From assembly GCA_019058515.1 (NCBI GenBank), contig JAHPYY010000171.1, positions 1 to 64,000 of the forward strand: a stretch of 64,000 nt of DNA. The letters run 5' to 3'. This document shows positions 35,056 to 44,578 of the stretch, in pieces (within the stretch, counting starts at the first letter, position 1; each line of letters starts with the position of its first letter). The notes beneath the pieces were generated by a model. The model saw nothing but the letters and a program-made list of their open reading frames with translations, ran no database searches and was not told the DNA's origin. This DNA comes from Promethearchaeota archaeon (lineage in GTDB: Archaea; Asgardarchaeota; Lokiarchaeia; Sigynarchaeales; SOKP01). The position numbers and the translations under genes were made by a program.

Positions 35056-35082
35056 TAGTTGATAGTGATGGGTTGCCAACTA
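35056..35082. promoter_or_regulatory. Inverted repeat over the hsp20 transcription start (possible operator)
   Basis: TAGTTG at 35056-35061 is the inverse of CAACTA at 35077-35082, and a second GTTG..CAAC pair lies inside and after it (GTTGCCAAC at 35072-35080). Position over the expected start site fits repressor control of heat-shock genes, but the factor is unknown. Confidence 0.4.
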
Positions 35083-35156
35083 TTGATTGACAACGATCCA
35101 TTATTCAAGCCATTAATTAAAATAAACACCAACTACAAATAAAGGAGGTAGAGATA

Positions 35157-35711
35157 ATGTCAAAAGAAGGAAAAATTGAAGTTAAAAAACAAGAAGGCGA
35201 ACAAAAATTAGAAGAAAAGGAATCTCGAGAAATCGCGATCCGAAAAGAAAGTCCATTTAGTCTGTTCCAACAAATGGACCGCATGATGAGTGATGTATGG
35301 CGTAATTTCGACGATCATTTTTGGTGGCCATTTACAACCAGACGGCTTAATCCCATTATAGTCTCAACAGAACCTCTATTTCGAACTCCTTTATCTAATA
35401 TCATTGAAGAGGAAGATCATTTTATCGTACGGGCAGAAATGCCTGGATTAGATAAGGGGGATATTGAGGTAGTTTTTCACGATGGGATGCTTGAACTTAA
35501 AGGTGAAGTAAAAGAAGAGAAGAAAGAAGAAAAAGAAGGCAATCTAGTCAGGAGAGAATACATATCTTCGAAATATTATCGATGTTTTAATTTACCAGAA
35601 CACATAGACGAAAATGGCATCGATGCGAACTTAGACAAAGGAGTTTTGACCGTAATAATACCCAAAGTCGAGCCAACTAAACCCGAAGTAAAGAAAATTG
35701 AGATAAAGTGA
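35157..35711 (+). CDS. Small heat-shock protein Hsp20 (first of two)
   Basis: 184 residues. The alpha-crystallin domain runs from about residue 80 to 175 (TPLSNIIEEEDHFIVRAEMP, GLDKGDIEVVFHDGMLELKG, YYRCFNLPEHIDENGIDANL, KGVLTVIIPK). The N-terminal arm begins with a charged KQEGEQKLEEKES stretch. It is an ATP-independent holdase. Strong GGAGGT ribosome binding site. Paired with a second copy 86 bp downstream. Confidence 0.95.
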   Translation: MSKEGKIEVKKQEGEQKLEEKESREIAIRKESPFSLFQQMDRMMSDVWRNFDDHFWWPFTTRRLNPIIVSTEPLFRTPLSNIIEEEDHFIVRAEMPGLDKGDIEVVFHDGMLELKGEVKEEKKEEKEGNLVRREYISSKYYRCFNLPEHIDENGIDANLDKGVLTVIIPKVEPTKPEVKKIEIK

Positions 35712-35797
35712 TTGATTATACTGTCAAAAATTTATTTTTATTTCAAATATAATAAGTGAAAATTAAAAATTCTAATAACAAAAACTAAGGTGATAAT

Positions 35798-36316
35798 ATG
35801 GCAGAAAAAGAAAAAAAAGAGAAGAAAAAAACAAGAGAGATTTCTCTAAGAAGGGAGAACCCATTCTCCTTATTCCAAGATTTGGATCGAACGTTCGCTG
35901 AGCTGTGGAACGACGACTTTTTCTTCCCCTATGGTCGAAGAAGAAAACGACAGGAGATGGTGCCAGTAGAGGATCGACCATTCTTTCGAACTCCCCTCGC
36001 CAACATTCAAGAGGAAAAGAATAATTTCATCATCACTGCAGAGATGCCCGGCTTAGATAAGGGAGATATCGAAATCACCGTTCAAGCTGGAAATCTTGAA
36101 ATTAAAGGAGAGATGAAGGAAGAAAAGAAAGAAGAAAAGAAAGGAGAAGTAATTCGACGAGAATACAAAAGTTCGAGCTATTATCGAGCTTTTTCGCTTC
36201 CTGAAAATATTGACGCCAATAACATCGAAGCAACATTAGAAAAAGGAATGCTACACTTAAAGATCCCTAAGGTAATTCCTCCTGAACCAGAGAAAAAGAA
36301 AATAGACGTGAAGTAA
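35798..36316 (+). CDS. Small heat-shock protein Hsp20 (second of two)
   Basis: 172 residues, a clear paralogue of the preceding gene: RENPFSLFQDLDRTFAELWN, FRTPLANIQEEKNNFIITAE, MPGLDKGDIEIT and SSYYRAFSLPENIDANNIEA. Lysine/glutamate-rich linker (MKEEKKEEKKGE) in the middle as in its partner. It has its own AAGGTGAT ribosome binding site. The pair may form mixed oligomers. Confidence 0.95.
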   Translation: MAEKEKKEKKKTREISLRRENPFSLFQDLDRTFAELWNDDFFFPYGRRRKRQEMVPVEDRPFFRTPLANIQEEKNNFIITAEMPGLDKGDIEITVQAGNLEIKGEMKEEKKEEKKGEVIRREYKSSSYYRAFSLPENIDANNIEATLEKGMLHLKIPKVIPPEPEKKKIDVK

Positions 36317-36364
36317 ATTTCTAATTTTTTTAATTTTCTTTTTTTTTTTTAGTTGGGTGTGTTT

Positions 36365-36568
36365 TTAAGATTTGTTTTTTCTCTTCATCAAGTTACCGAT
36401 TTGTTGAGATAAATGTAGCTCATTTCTCGCTCCACAAATTAATTCAACAAAACAATATCCAACGCGTTCGTTCTTCCAATTTAGCACTTCCACCAACAAT
36501 TCGAAATACGCAATGTTAAATTGCCCTTTTGATAGAGGTTTACCATCTATTCGAGAAATTCTTGAATA
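36365..36568 (-). pseudogene. Coding-like fragment downstream of the esterase
   Basis: In a frame different from the esterase, 66 codons are open from just after a TGA near 36571 to TAA at 36365-36367: RISRIDGKPLSKGQFNIAYF, ELLVEVLNWKNERVGYCFVE, LICGARNELHLSQQIGNL. The composition is protein-like, but there is no start codon and I do not recognise it. Its 5' end overlaps the last codons of the esterase. Probably the tail of a lost gene. Confidence 0.35.
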
Positions 36569-37443
36569 AATTCACCAATTTGTTGAATTCCTTGCCGACT
36601 TTCTGGAGCAAAAACAGCAAAAATAGCGAAAATGTGAATCATATCTTCCCATATTTTAAGTTTTACATTCACTCCAAAATTTTTTGCTCGTTCTGCGAAA
36701 CGAATTGAGTCATCAAGAAGTATTTCTGAAGTCCCTACTTGAATAAGCAGAGGAGGCAATCCATGGAGGTCTGCATAGAGAGGAGATGCTAAAGGAGTAC
36801 GGGGGTTTGTTGTTCCTAAGTAAGCTTTTGCTGAAATTTCAAACATTTCTAAGCTAATAAAAGGATCTATTTCTGCATTGGTTTTTAATGATTCTCCAGT
36901 TCCCGCTAAATCTGTCCATGGAGAAAGGCATACTGTAGCAATTGGTAAAGAAATCCCTTCATCCCGCAATTTTATTACGGTTGCCAATGTTAAACCCCCA
37001 CCAGCAGAATCTCCAGCTATTACAATGGAATTTGGATCGATATTTTCTGCAGAAATAAGCCATTTATACGCCGCAACTGCATCTTATAAGGCGCTTGGAA
37101 ATGGAAACTCAGGCGCGAGTCGATACTCTAGTATTAAGACACGGGTTTTTGACGCTCTAGAAATCCGTGAGACGAGATCCCTATATGAAGCTATAGAACC
37201 TACCACATAACCACCACCGTGTAGGTATAAAAGGACATTCTGACTTTCAATATTAGGTGTGGTAATCCATTCGGCTGGAACGCTTCCTGCTGTTATTGTT
37301 TCGCACTTTACATCATTAGGGAGCTTTCCCATTTTTCCTAAATGTTCCATTCCATCTCGTATTTTAGATATATTTACATCTTTAGCAGTATCTTGGAAAA
37401 TCCTCAACATAGAGATTACATTTTTCATTTCTTTACTAACCAT
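36547..37443 (-). pseudogene. HSL-family (lipase/esterase) alpha/beta hydrolase with one in-frame TAA
   Basis: A single frame from ATG 37441-37443 to TAG 36547-36549 encodes a 298-codon HSL esterase: oxyanion motif YLHGGGYVVGS, nucleophile elbow IAGDSAGGGL, the acid in SEILLDDSIRF, and the His in WEDMIHIFAIF. One TAA at 37084-37086 interrupts it at FPSAL-stop-DAVAAYKWL, where the family has an E (FPxALED); GAA to TAA explains it. All catalytic residues lie intact on both sides. Read as a recent nonsense mutation or a consensus error. Confidence 0.8.
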
Positions 37444-37695
37444 GGATTCACACTTCCCGCTTATTTGAGTCCAAACCTCTAATTAACAATAATAGAAAAT
37501 TAGATTCAAATAATATTTATACTTTCTTGTCAAAAATATTATTAGGATTTTTCCAAATCTACAGAATTTCTCTCTTCTCTAGCCAAAAAGCAGTTATGTA
37601 ATTAACATATCCTATTTTTTTTCCTGTTATTCACAAAAGTTATAGTCTAAATTTATTTCATTAACTTCATTAAGGATTTATCGTTATTCTCCTTA

Positions 37696-38670
37696 ATGCT
37701 TGGAGTATTGTACGCTTTTTTAACGGTCTTCACATTCGTTTTGTCAAACTCGATGTACAGGAAGACCGAACACGAAGCCAGTCCCGAATTCATAAATTAT
37801 TTCCGAACTTTAATAGGTACAATTACATTTTTTGCTATTGCCTTGATTTTAGGGTTAATTCCCAGTATCTTTCTATTGTCGTGGGATATTTGGCTTATCT
37901 TAATCGTTAGCTTCGTTTTTGGACAAGTGTTAGGAGATACTGCTTACTTTATTGCCCAAAGAAATTTAGGAACAACTAAAGCGCTAGCAGTCTCTATGAC
38001 CTTTCCCTTCTTTACGTTTATATTATCGCTTATCTTCTTAAATAAACCCTTTGAAATACAATTAGTATTTGCGCTACTTCTCATTGGAGTTGGAATTGTT
38101 ACAATAGGGAAATTTAAAGTTCAGCCAAAGGAGAACAACATTGATTCAGAAAAAAACGAAGAGATACTAAGCGATACCAACATTATCACACCAGAACGAA
38201 ACCAGTTTGTCTTTGTGTTTTTTGGATTGCTCGCTAGTTTAGGATGGGCTGTTGGTATTGTAATGGTCGAGTACGCCTTTATCGAAGTTGAGAAGATAAT
38301 TCAGTCTGGTAATTTGACTTCCATCGTAGGGAATGTCATTAGGTTTCCCGTTGCGCTTTTAATCTTATTGGGAATGGTTTTTCGTCAAAATTTTAGGAAT
38401 AAAAAGAAAAATCCTGGAGAAAATACAAAAAAATCGAGGAACACATGGATGTGGTTGACTGTCGCTTCTATCATAGGCACATCTTTGGGTGCTTTTCTTT
38501 ATACAGAAGCAATAAGGCTTGCCGGATCAACCACTATGTCGTTAATTGCATCCGCGTGTCCTTTATTTGCTCTTCCCTTAACTTACGCTATAAATCGCGA
38601 GGGAATCTCAAAATTAGGTTTTATTGGAGTGTTATTGACGATTGTAGGGGTAATTATTGTCGTCCTCTAA
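37696..38670 (+). CDS. EamA/DMT-family transporter 1
   Basis: 324 residues, ten membrane helices in two EamA repeats separated by a charged loop (about residues 138-175). Motifs: FGQVLGDTAYFIAQRNLGTT in repeat 1 and GTSLGAFLYTEAIRLAGSTT in repeat 2. Export or uptake of a small metabolite; substrate unknown. First of three tandem DMT genes, but only distantly related to the other two. Confidence 0.88.
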   Translation: MLGVLYAFLTVFTFVLSNSMYRKTEHEASPEFINYFRTLIGTITFFAIALILGLIPSIFLLSWDIWLILIVSFVFGQVLGDTAYFIAQRNLGTTKALAVSMTFPFFTFILSLIFLNKPFEIQLVFALLLIGVGIVTIGKFKVQPKENNIDSEKNEEILSDTNIITPERNQFVFVFFGLLASLGWAVGIVMVEYAFIEVEKIIQSGNLTSIVGNVIRFPVALLILLGMVFRQNFRNKKKNPGENTKKSRNTWMWLTVASIIGTSLGAFLYTEAIRLAGSTTMSLIASACPLFALPLTYAINREGISKLGFIGVLLTIVGVIIVVL

Positions 38671-38748
38671 GCTTATTTTAGAAATAGAATCCCCTTAAGA
38701 AAGAAAGACCCCAAAATTTTATTTGAATGAATTTTTATACCAATTACC

Positions 38749-39729
38749 TTGAAAGATGTGTATAAAGGACTTACTTACGGAGCAGTCAGCCTTATCTTGG
38801 TGGGGCTTCAACCAATTCTAGCCAACTCTCGACCAGCTAGCCTCGATGCGTTTATTTTTACCGCTATTACATGCTTATATCAGTCGTTAATTTTCTTACC
38901 TATCGTGATTCAAGAAAGATACAGAGTAAAATCAAAATTTAGGGAAGAATTAATAACATTTCAAGAGATGGCCAGTACTCTCCACGGCTGGAAAAAAAAT
39001 TATAAGTTTCTTCTCTTTATAGGTGTCATTTTTTCGGTTTCTCAGGTACTTTTCTTTATTGGCTATGAAATTGCAGGAGCCATTAACGGTTCACTAGCGT
39101 TAAAATCTACGATTGTATTTGGCTTGATATTTGGGTATGTAATAAATAGAGAAAGAATTTCAATAATCCAGATCATTTTTTCGTTTCTTTTATTTTTCGG
39201 TCTTATGATTGCTACCACTCAAGGTTCTTTTAATGTGCTAGAGTTTAATCTGGGGGTAATTTTTCTTATAATTACAGCTTTGTTATGGATTTTGAGTCAC
39301 GCGTTAACAAAACCGTTATTGGAAAAAAGGGAATTAACATCAGCTAATATTGTGTTTATTAGGAACGGTTTAAACTTCATTATCTTATTTTCGCTATATA
39401 TTACCTTCTATTTTATAAATAACCAAAACAACTTAGTCGATTTATTGTTTAATCCACTGAATCAACTGTATTACATTCTATTTGCGTTAGCATATGCATT
39501 TGATTTATACTCGTGGTATAAAATGATTCAGTATATCGAAGTGTCAAAATCGATTGCCTTCATGGGTCCCACACCATTGGTGACCGCAATACTCGCCTCG
39601 TTCTTACTTGCGGAAGTATTTACCTTTTACCACGCTGTAGGAATGGGCATAATTGTGATTTCGATTTTTATTATCATAAATGTGAAACAAAAATCAAAGG
39701 AACCTATAGCCATTCATGAAGAAAAATAA
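38749..39729 (+). CDS. EamA/DMT-family transporter 2
   Basis: 326 residues, ten helices. It begins with TTG (KDVYKGLTYGAVSLILVGLQ) and shares PILANSRPxxLDxxIF and the middle VFGLIFGYxINxExIS motif with transporter 3, so they are recent paralogues. The end overlaps the next gene by 14 bp. Substrate unknown. Confidence 0.87.
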   Translation: MKDVYKGLTYGAVSLILVGLQPILANSRPASLDAFIFTAITCLYQSLIFLPIVIQERYRVKSKFREELITFQEMASTLHGWKKNYKFLLFIGVIFSVSQVLFFIGYEIAGAINGSLALKSTIVFGLIFGYVINRERISIIQIIFSFLLFFGLMIATTQGSFNVLEFNLGVIFLIITALLWILSHALTKPLLEKRELTSANIVFIRNGLNFIILFSLYITFYFINNQNNLVDLLFNPLNQLYYILFALAYAFDLYSWYKMIQYIEVSKSIAFMGPTPLVTAILASFLLAEVFTFYHAVGMGIIVISIFIIINVKQKSKEPIAIHEEK

Positions 39730-40705
39730 ATATCTACTTGGTGTAGTTCTAGGAATTGTTAATGTATTCATAATAGGATTTCAGCCAATTATCGCTAACA
39801 GCCGTCCTTCCGTGTTAGATTCGTATATTTTTGCAGCCGGGACATGTTTAGTTGAAGCGTTAATTTTTTTCCCTTTAATGCTGCTCGAAAGAAATAAGAT
39901 TAAAAGAAATTCAAAAGACACATTTGAAGATCAGCACATTGAAAATCTTCTAAATGGATGGAAAAACAATAAGCTCTTCTTTGTTTTAGTAGGAATTAAT
40001 TTTGGAGTAGCGCAATTCTTATTTTTTTTAAGCTACGAAATCGGTGGCGCAATTAATGTGAGTATAGCTCAAAAGACTACTGTGATTTTTGGTTTAATTT
40101 TTGGATATATAATTAATCACGAAAAAATATCCGCAACTCAAATTTTATTTTCATTTATCCTCTTTTTTGGATTAATTCTGGCTATTACTGAAGGAAAATT
40201 TGATTTACTGGAATTTAACCTTGGTGTGTTGATAATGGTATTTAACTCGGTTATTTGGATGGCAGGACACGCGTTTACTAAGAAAGTATTTGATAGGAAC
40301 GAGACCACTCCATTTCAAATGGTCTTTGCTAGAAATCTATTAAGTGGCATATTTCTATTTTCCACCTACTTTATATTTTTTCCCGTAGAAAACATTTTTC
40401 TTATATTTGAAGCACTCAATTTAACCTACATCCTCCTTATGGGACTTATTTATGGGTGTGGGTTGTTCATTTGGTATAATGTACTTTCTTTTGTGGGGAC
40501 TTCTAAGGGTTCAGCTATACTTTCAGCCACTCCCCTCACAACAGCTCTTTTTGCTGTGCTAGTATTCAGCGAAGCTTTTACGGTTTTTCACTTAATTGGA
40601 ACTCTAATTGTAATGGGTTCTGTATATTTTGTAGTCAGAAAGAATAAAGAGGATAAAGAAAGAGAGGAAATCAGCGAAATAAGAAAAGAGGTTGCTTCAT
40701 TGTAA
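39716..40705 (+). CDS. EamA/DMT-family transporter 3
   Basis: 329 residues, ten helices. MKKNKYLLGVVLGIVNVFII, QPIIANSRPSVLDSYIF, VIFGLIFGYIINHEKISATQ. Its ATG lies within the 3' end of transporter 2, giving translational coupling, so the two may act as a heterodimer; this is inference. The C-terminal tail is charged (NKEDKEREEISEIRKE). Confidence 0.88.
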   Translation: MKKNKYLLGVVLGIVNVFIIGFQPIIANSRPSVLDSYIFAAGTCLVEALIFFPLMLLERNKIKRNSKDTFEDQHIENLLNGWKNNKLFFVLVGINFGVAQFLFFLSYEIGGAINVSIAQKTTVIFGLIFGYIINHEKISATQILFSFILFFGLILAITEGKFDLLEFNLGVLIMVFNSVIWMAGHAFTKKVFDRNETTPFQMVFARNLLSGIFLFSTYFIFFPVENIFLIFEALNLTYILLMGLIYGCGLFIWYNVLSFVGTSKGSAILSATPLTTALFAVLVFSEAFTVFHLIGTLIVMGSVYFVVRKNKEDKEREEISEIRKEVASL

Positions 40706-40899
40706 GAAGAAATATATTGAATAATTTTTTATAATCCTCTCAAGCTAATTTTAAAATTAGATCTAATTCTATAAAAAGGATTTCATTTGAGAATGAGAAA
40801 GAAAAAGTTTTTAGCAGTTGTATTTTTCTACTTAGTATCTATTATCAAAAATCTCCTTTTTCGTTAAACGCTTAGTATCAAAGAATTCGGCTCAATACA

Positions 40900-42237
40900 A
40901 TGGAACCTACGCCAATAGACTCGCTACAAAACGAAAACCATTCAAAAGCCGACTTATCGATGAAAATTACTCCTGATTTCGATCAAATGATTAGTATCAT
41001 TTTTTGGAATAGTCTGGGCTTTTTCTTTTTTATCTTTCTCATTCCATACGTCACTGCTCAACTTTTAGAAGCGAGCGGTACTGAGATGGGGCTAACATTT
41101 GCTAGTCAGCTTTTTGGTGGTCTTTTAAGCGCACCTTTAGTTAGTTACCTAACTGATCGAGTTTCAAAGAAACTTTTAGTACTGATAGGTAGTTTCGGAA
41201 GGGGTGCCAGCTATATTATTATGTTCATTGGAATAATTTTTTCTTCCCTCATCGTATTTGCTATTAGCCTTTTTGTGTTAGGATTTTTCGTTGGAATATT
41301 CTGGAGCCCGCTAGATACTCTTATTGCAGAAAAATCGTTCAAAAGGAACCGTTCTTACGCGTTTGGTAAACGAGGAGGTATGATAGGGCGGGGTAATTTA
41401 GTTGGATCGATTATTAGTTTTGCTCTTTTTGGATTAGCAATAGTTTTTACACCCGATAATCTATTTCTAGTGTATAGTCCCTTAATCTTTTTCGCCCTTT
41501 CAAACGTATACGCAGGTATTAAGTTTCAGAGAACAGTTGACGAGAGCTTGACATTTGATAAGCATGTGTCTGCAACCCATACTATCGTTCCTAGCTATTA
41601 CTTAGAGCCAGAAGCTATAAGTCAAAATAATTCTAACAGTAAAGGAACAATTACCGCTGTGTTTATCGTAGGATTTATTGTGTTAATGGTTGCGTTTCTT
41701 ACTGTAAATATGAACCAATCTTTAGCTCAACCCTTCTTCCAAGTTTATCTCATCGATGTTCTAGGCGTCGAGAATCCTGTAATCGTTATGATAATTTACT
41801 TTCCAAGTCAGATTTTAGCTCCTTTAATCGGTCCGAAAATGGGAAAAATTTCAGATAAAATTAATCCGCTTCTCGGAGTTACGTGTGTTAGCAGTCTTGG
41901 AGCCCTAGTAACCTTTTTTTTGATTAGCTCTAATTCTGGGTTGTTATTCGCGATTTTACTAACCTTTGATTCGATTTTAGCTTGGGGAGGAATGATTATT
42001 TTACGAAACTTGTTGAGTCGCGTCTCGAAGCATCATAGGGGAAAAGTATTTGGCATTACTCAATGGACGAGTCAAGTTGGAGCGATTATTGGCCCAATCG
42101 TAGGTGGGTTAGCTTGGGACTATTTAGGTCCAAGAAGTCCATTTATTATATCCATATTTGTTGAACTCTCTGTAATTGCCTTATTCGCAGTTTCAATAGC
42201 TGTGTTAAAACCGTTTATGGCAGAAAAACTTGATTGA
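40900..42237 (+). CDS. Major facilitator superfamily transporter
   Basis: 445 residues, twelve helices. Loop 2-3 contains SYLTDRVSKKLLVLIG, a form of the MFS motif (G)xxxDRxxRR/K, and the second half repeats it as GKISDKINPLLGV. A 30-residue polar N-terminus precedes helix 1. Resembles drug/sugar efflux carriers. It ends in TGA directly abutting the convergent cyclase-like gene, with no gap. Confidence 0.88.
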   Translation: MEPTPIDSLQNENHSKADLSMKITPDFDQMISIIFWNSLGFFFFIFLIPYVTAQLLEASGTEMGLTFASQLFGGLLSAPLVSYLTDRVSKKLLVLIGSFGRGASYIIMFIGIIFSSLIVFAISLFVLGFFVGIFWSPLDTLIAEKSFKRNRSYAFGKRGGMIGRGNLVGSIISFALFGLAIVFTPDNLFLVYSPLIFFALSNVYAGIKFQRTVDESLTFDKHVSATHTIVPSYYLEPEAISQNNSNSKGTITAVFIVGFIVLMVAFLTVNMNQSLAQPFFQVYLIDVLGVENPVIVMIIYFPSQILAPLIGPKMGKISDKINPLLGVTCVSSLGALVTFFLISSNSGLLFAILLTFDSILAWGGMIILRNLLSRVSKHHRGKVFGITQWTSQVGAIIGPIVGGLAWDYLGPRSPFIISIFVELSVIALFAVSIAVLKPFMAEKLD

Positions 42238-43212
42238 TTAGGTAAAGAATCGTTTTAAGGTTCTACAAACGATAAAATTTATCCAAGAAGGATAGTCTTT
42301 TACTTTTCCGCCTTTAAGTAGTTTCAAATTCCAAGATCCGTTCTCTAGCTGATTATCAATGAACCAATTCAACGCTTTTCGTACAGCAGGATCTTTCCTC
42401 ATAAACCCTAGATAGGACAGCGAATCTAACGACGATAAAAGATCAGTAAACCAAAAAGGGAAGGTAAACTTCGTCCAAAAAGTCTTATCCTTCCGATCGG
42501 GATACTTGTCGTTTTCGAAGAATCTTGAAGCCAATAGTTTACCTGCGTTTTTTATTTCTAATTTGTTCCTATATTCTGGATGAGCCGCAAAGGCTCTTAA
42601 TACCACACCCGTTGCCATATGTGAAAAGGGTTTTTTCCTTTTTGGGTGAAGTACTACTTCTGAATCAACTACCTCTTTCCAGCTTTTATTATGGGAGCGA
42701 ATTGGAATTGCCCAACCTCCATCTGATTGTCTCACAGAGAGCAACCATTCCAATCCTTCTTGAATCCGTTCATCATTTTCGTATCCTGCTTTTATTAAGA
42801 GCTCCATAATTCCTGCAGAGTAATTGGGAGAAAATTGATTCCCGTAGATCCCTCGAAAATCTCCCTCTTGGGTTTGAAAGTTAAACAAAAACCCGCAGGC
42901 TTTAGACACTCTTGCGTGGTTGTTGTTTAATGCGTATAGTTCTATTAGAAAACCAAGTTGTCTATAAGTTTCCAATTGGGCGTAATTTTCGGTCGTCCTC
43001 ATGGATTCTAATTTACCAGGATATCTCCACGACCCATTTTCCTGTTGCTTTTTAAAGATATTATCAACTTCTGGTAGTTTCCATAAGTGCTTACTCAAAT
43101 CTACCTCTTCCCCTAATAAATCTCTTTTTATAAACCACTTCAATGCTTCATTATTGGTCGATAAAAGAGGAGGTATTGGATCGTATTTCAGATAATTTTT
43201 CCAATTAACCGT
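42238..43212 (-). CDS. Terpene-cyclase/prenyltransferase-like alpha-alpha-barrel protein
   Basis: About 324 residues built from helical repeats with QW-like signatures: QQENGSWRYPGKL, FQTQEGDFRGIYGNQFSPN, VRQSDGGWAIPIRSHNK, DNQLENGSWNLKLLKGG. This is the fold of squalene cyclases and protein prenyltransferase beta subunits, but the DxDD or zinc residues are not evident, so catalysis is uncertain. The first canonical start is TTG 43143, yet coding signal continues upstream (VNWKNYLKYDPIPPLLSTNN) to an ACG at 43210-43212 with GGTG 7 nt before it. ACG is taken as the likely start, unproven. Soluble. Confidence 0.75.
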   Translation of the reverse strand, partial: TVNWKNYLKYDPIPPLLSTNNEALKWFIKRDLLGEEVDLSKHLWKLPEVDNIFKKQQENGSWRYPGKLESMRTTENYAQLETYRQLGFLIELYALNNNHARVSKACGFLFNFQTQEGDFRGIYGNQFSPNYSAGIMELLIKAGYENDERIQEGLEWLLSVRQSDGGWAIPIRSHNKSWKEVVDSEVVLHPKRKKPFSHMATGVVLRAFAAHPEYRNKLEIKNAGKLLASRFFENDKYPDRKDKTFWTKFTFPFWFTDLLSSLDSLSYLGFMRKDPAVRKALNWFIDNQLENGSWNLKLLKGGKVKDYPSWINFIVCRTLKRFFT

Positions 43213-43231
43213 GTGATAACACCCTCGTTAT

Positions 43232-44152
43232 TTAGAGAAACTGTTTAAACCATATTATGGGAAGATAATCTTTAATTCGTATCAAAAATTGCTCTACTGG
43301 TAAAACTCCTAAATCTGATATTATCGCATCAATGTAATTTGGAGGAGTAACGTCAAAATAATAATTTTCAACCTTAAACAATTTATTTTTAATTGATTTT
43401 TGATATATTTCGTCAATAGGCTTCTTTTCAATTAAAACCTCGTGTTGAAAATGACTTCTTAGATTGTATTTAAAACGATCGCCCACAGCATAAATTTTCT
43501 TGTTATATTCTTTAGCTACATAGGCTAAAGGACTTGTTCCTATTTTGTTAATTATGGATCCATCCCGTAAAATGCTGTCAATTCCGATTAATACAAAATC
43601 TATGTCGTTAATGTATCTCCCCATAGCTGCATCTACAATTAATGTTGTATCGAATTTTATTGACAAGATCTCTGCTGCTTTGTGACCTTCTAATAAAGGT
43701 CGAGCCTCCAATATGTAAAAAATTGGTTTAATATCATGCAGATTTTGTATAAGTTCGATAATCGTAGAGCTGTAGGATAATAACATAATCCTTGGATTCG
43801 ACTTTTGCATAGAATCCATAAAGTTTTGAAAGTGCACACTAATTTCTTTATTTATTTTTAATCTTTCAATATATAGAGCAAATATTTGTTTCTCGAGTTC
43901 AACTTTGTTAAACTCCGACAAATTGTGAAGTAGGAATCCAACTGTATTAATTAAAGGTGCCATACTCGGTCTTGCGTTAATTAATTCCTTTGAAAGCTCA
44001 AGTAACTGAGATTTAATGTCACCTTCAGAGTTTTTTATTAAGGAAATTTGATTTTTTATTACATTAATAGCTTTATCAATGAACTCCTTGGCTCCAGAGG
44101 TACTGTCCGCTTTTAAACTAGCGATTTGAGTCTTAATATCCTCGTGAATCAT
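43232..44152 (-). CDS. eIF2B-family (IF-2B alpha-like) protein
   Basis: 306 residues from MIHEDIKTQIASLKADSTSG; upstream in-frame ATGs (44197, 44281) would add an unconserved hydrophobic leader. Motifs: RPSMAPLINTVGFLL, IMLLSYSSTIIELI, IFYILEARPLLEGHKAAEIL, FVLIGIDSILRDGSIINKIG, and PPNYIDAIISDLG at the end. Relatives are eIF2B alpha/beta/delta, MtnA and ribose-1,5-bisphosphate isomerase. The canonical catalytic Cys of the isomerases is not seen in the SYSST loop, so a regulatory or sugar-phosphate-binding role is more likely. No operon partner. Confidence 0.75.
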   Translation of the reverse strand: MIHEDIKTQIASLKADSTSGAKEFIDKAINVIKNQISLIKNSEGDIKSQLLELSKELINARPSMAPLINTVGFLLHNLSEFNKVELEKQIFALYIERLKINKEISVHFQNFMDSMQKSNPRIMLLSYSSTIIELIQNLHDIKPIFYILEARPLLEGHKAAEILSIKFDTTLIVDAAMGRYINDIDFVLIGIDSILRDGSIINKIGTSPLAYVAKEYNKKIYAVGDRFKYNLRSHFQHEVLIEKKPIDEIYQKSIKNKLFKVENYYFDVTPPNYIDAIISDLGVLPVEQFLIRIKDYLPIIWFKQFL

Positions 44153-44415
44153 ATAAAATTCGCCATGTTCAAGAACTTTGATTAAACTTATGTTCATATC
44201 CAAATTAAATTTGGGGAAACCTTTTTTTGTGGTAAAAAAAGAAATCTTGAAAAAGTTTATTTGTTTGTTACTATGATACATTTTTTTTTTGTTTCAGTAA
44301 ATTTAAATAGATTTATTTTATTATATTTTTACACACATAAGAATATATTTTTCCCATTATTAACACACGAAAAAAAAAAAATACATATCAATCAAATAAA
44401 AGGTAGAAAAAACTA

Positions 44416-44553
44416 ATGGCAGAAATGTCAACTACGGTTCCAGCAGCTAAAAAAAGAAGAGAGATAACTCAAATAGAAATAGAAAATTTACTCGGATTTT
44501 GCGAAGAATTCTTCTGGATTGATTGGATCGACAAATTCATAGTTAAGAAATAA
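44416..44553 (+). CDS. 45-residue small protein
   Basis: ATG at 44416 with AAAGGT about 14 nt upstream; TATA-like TTTATTATATTTT about 95 bp upstream. The product starts MAEMSTTVPAAKKRREITQI and ends in a Trp-rich amphipathic stretch (EEFFWIDWIDKFIVKK). It sits between two genes that both run on the minus strand, so it needs its own promoter. Base composition (few codons ending as in spacer DNA) supports coding. Function unknown. Confidence 0.5.
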   Translation: MAEMSTTVPAAKKRREITQIEIENLLGFCEEFFWIDWIDKFIVKK

Positions 44554-44578
44554 TATTATTATAAAAAAATCAAAATTT

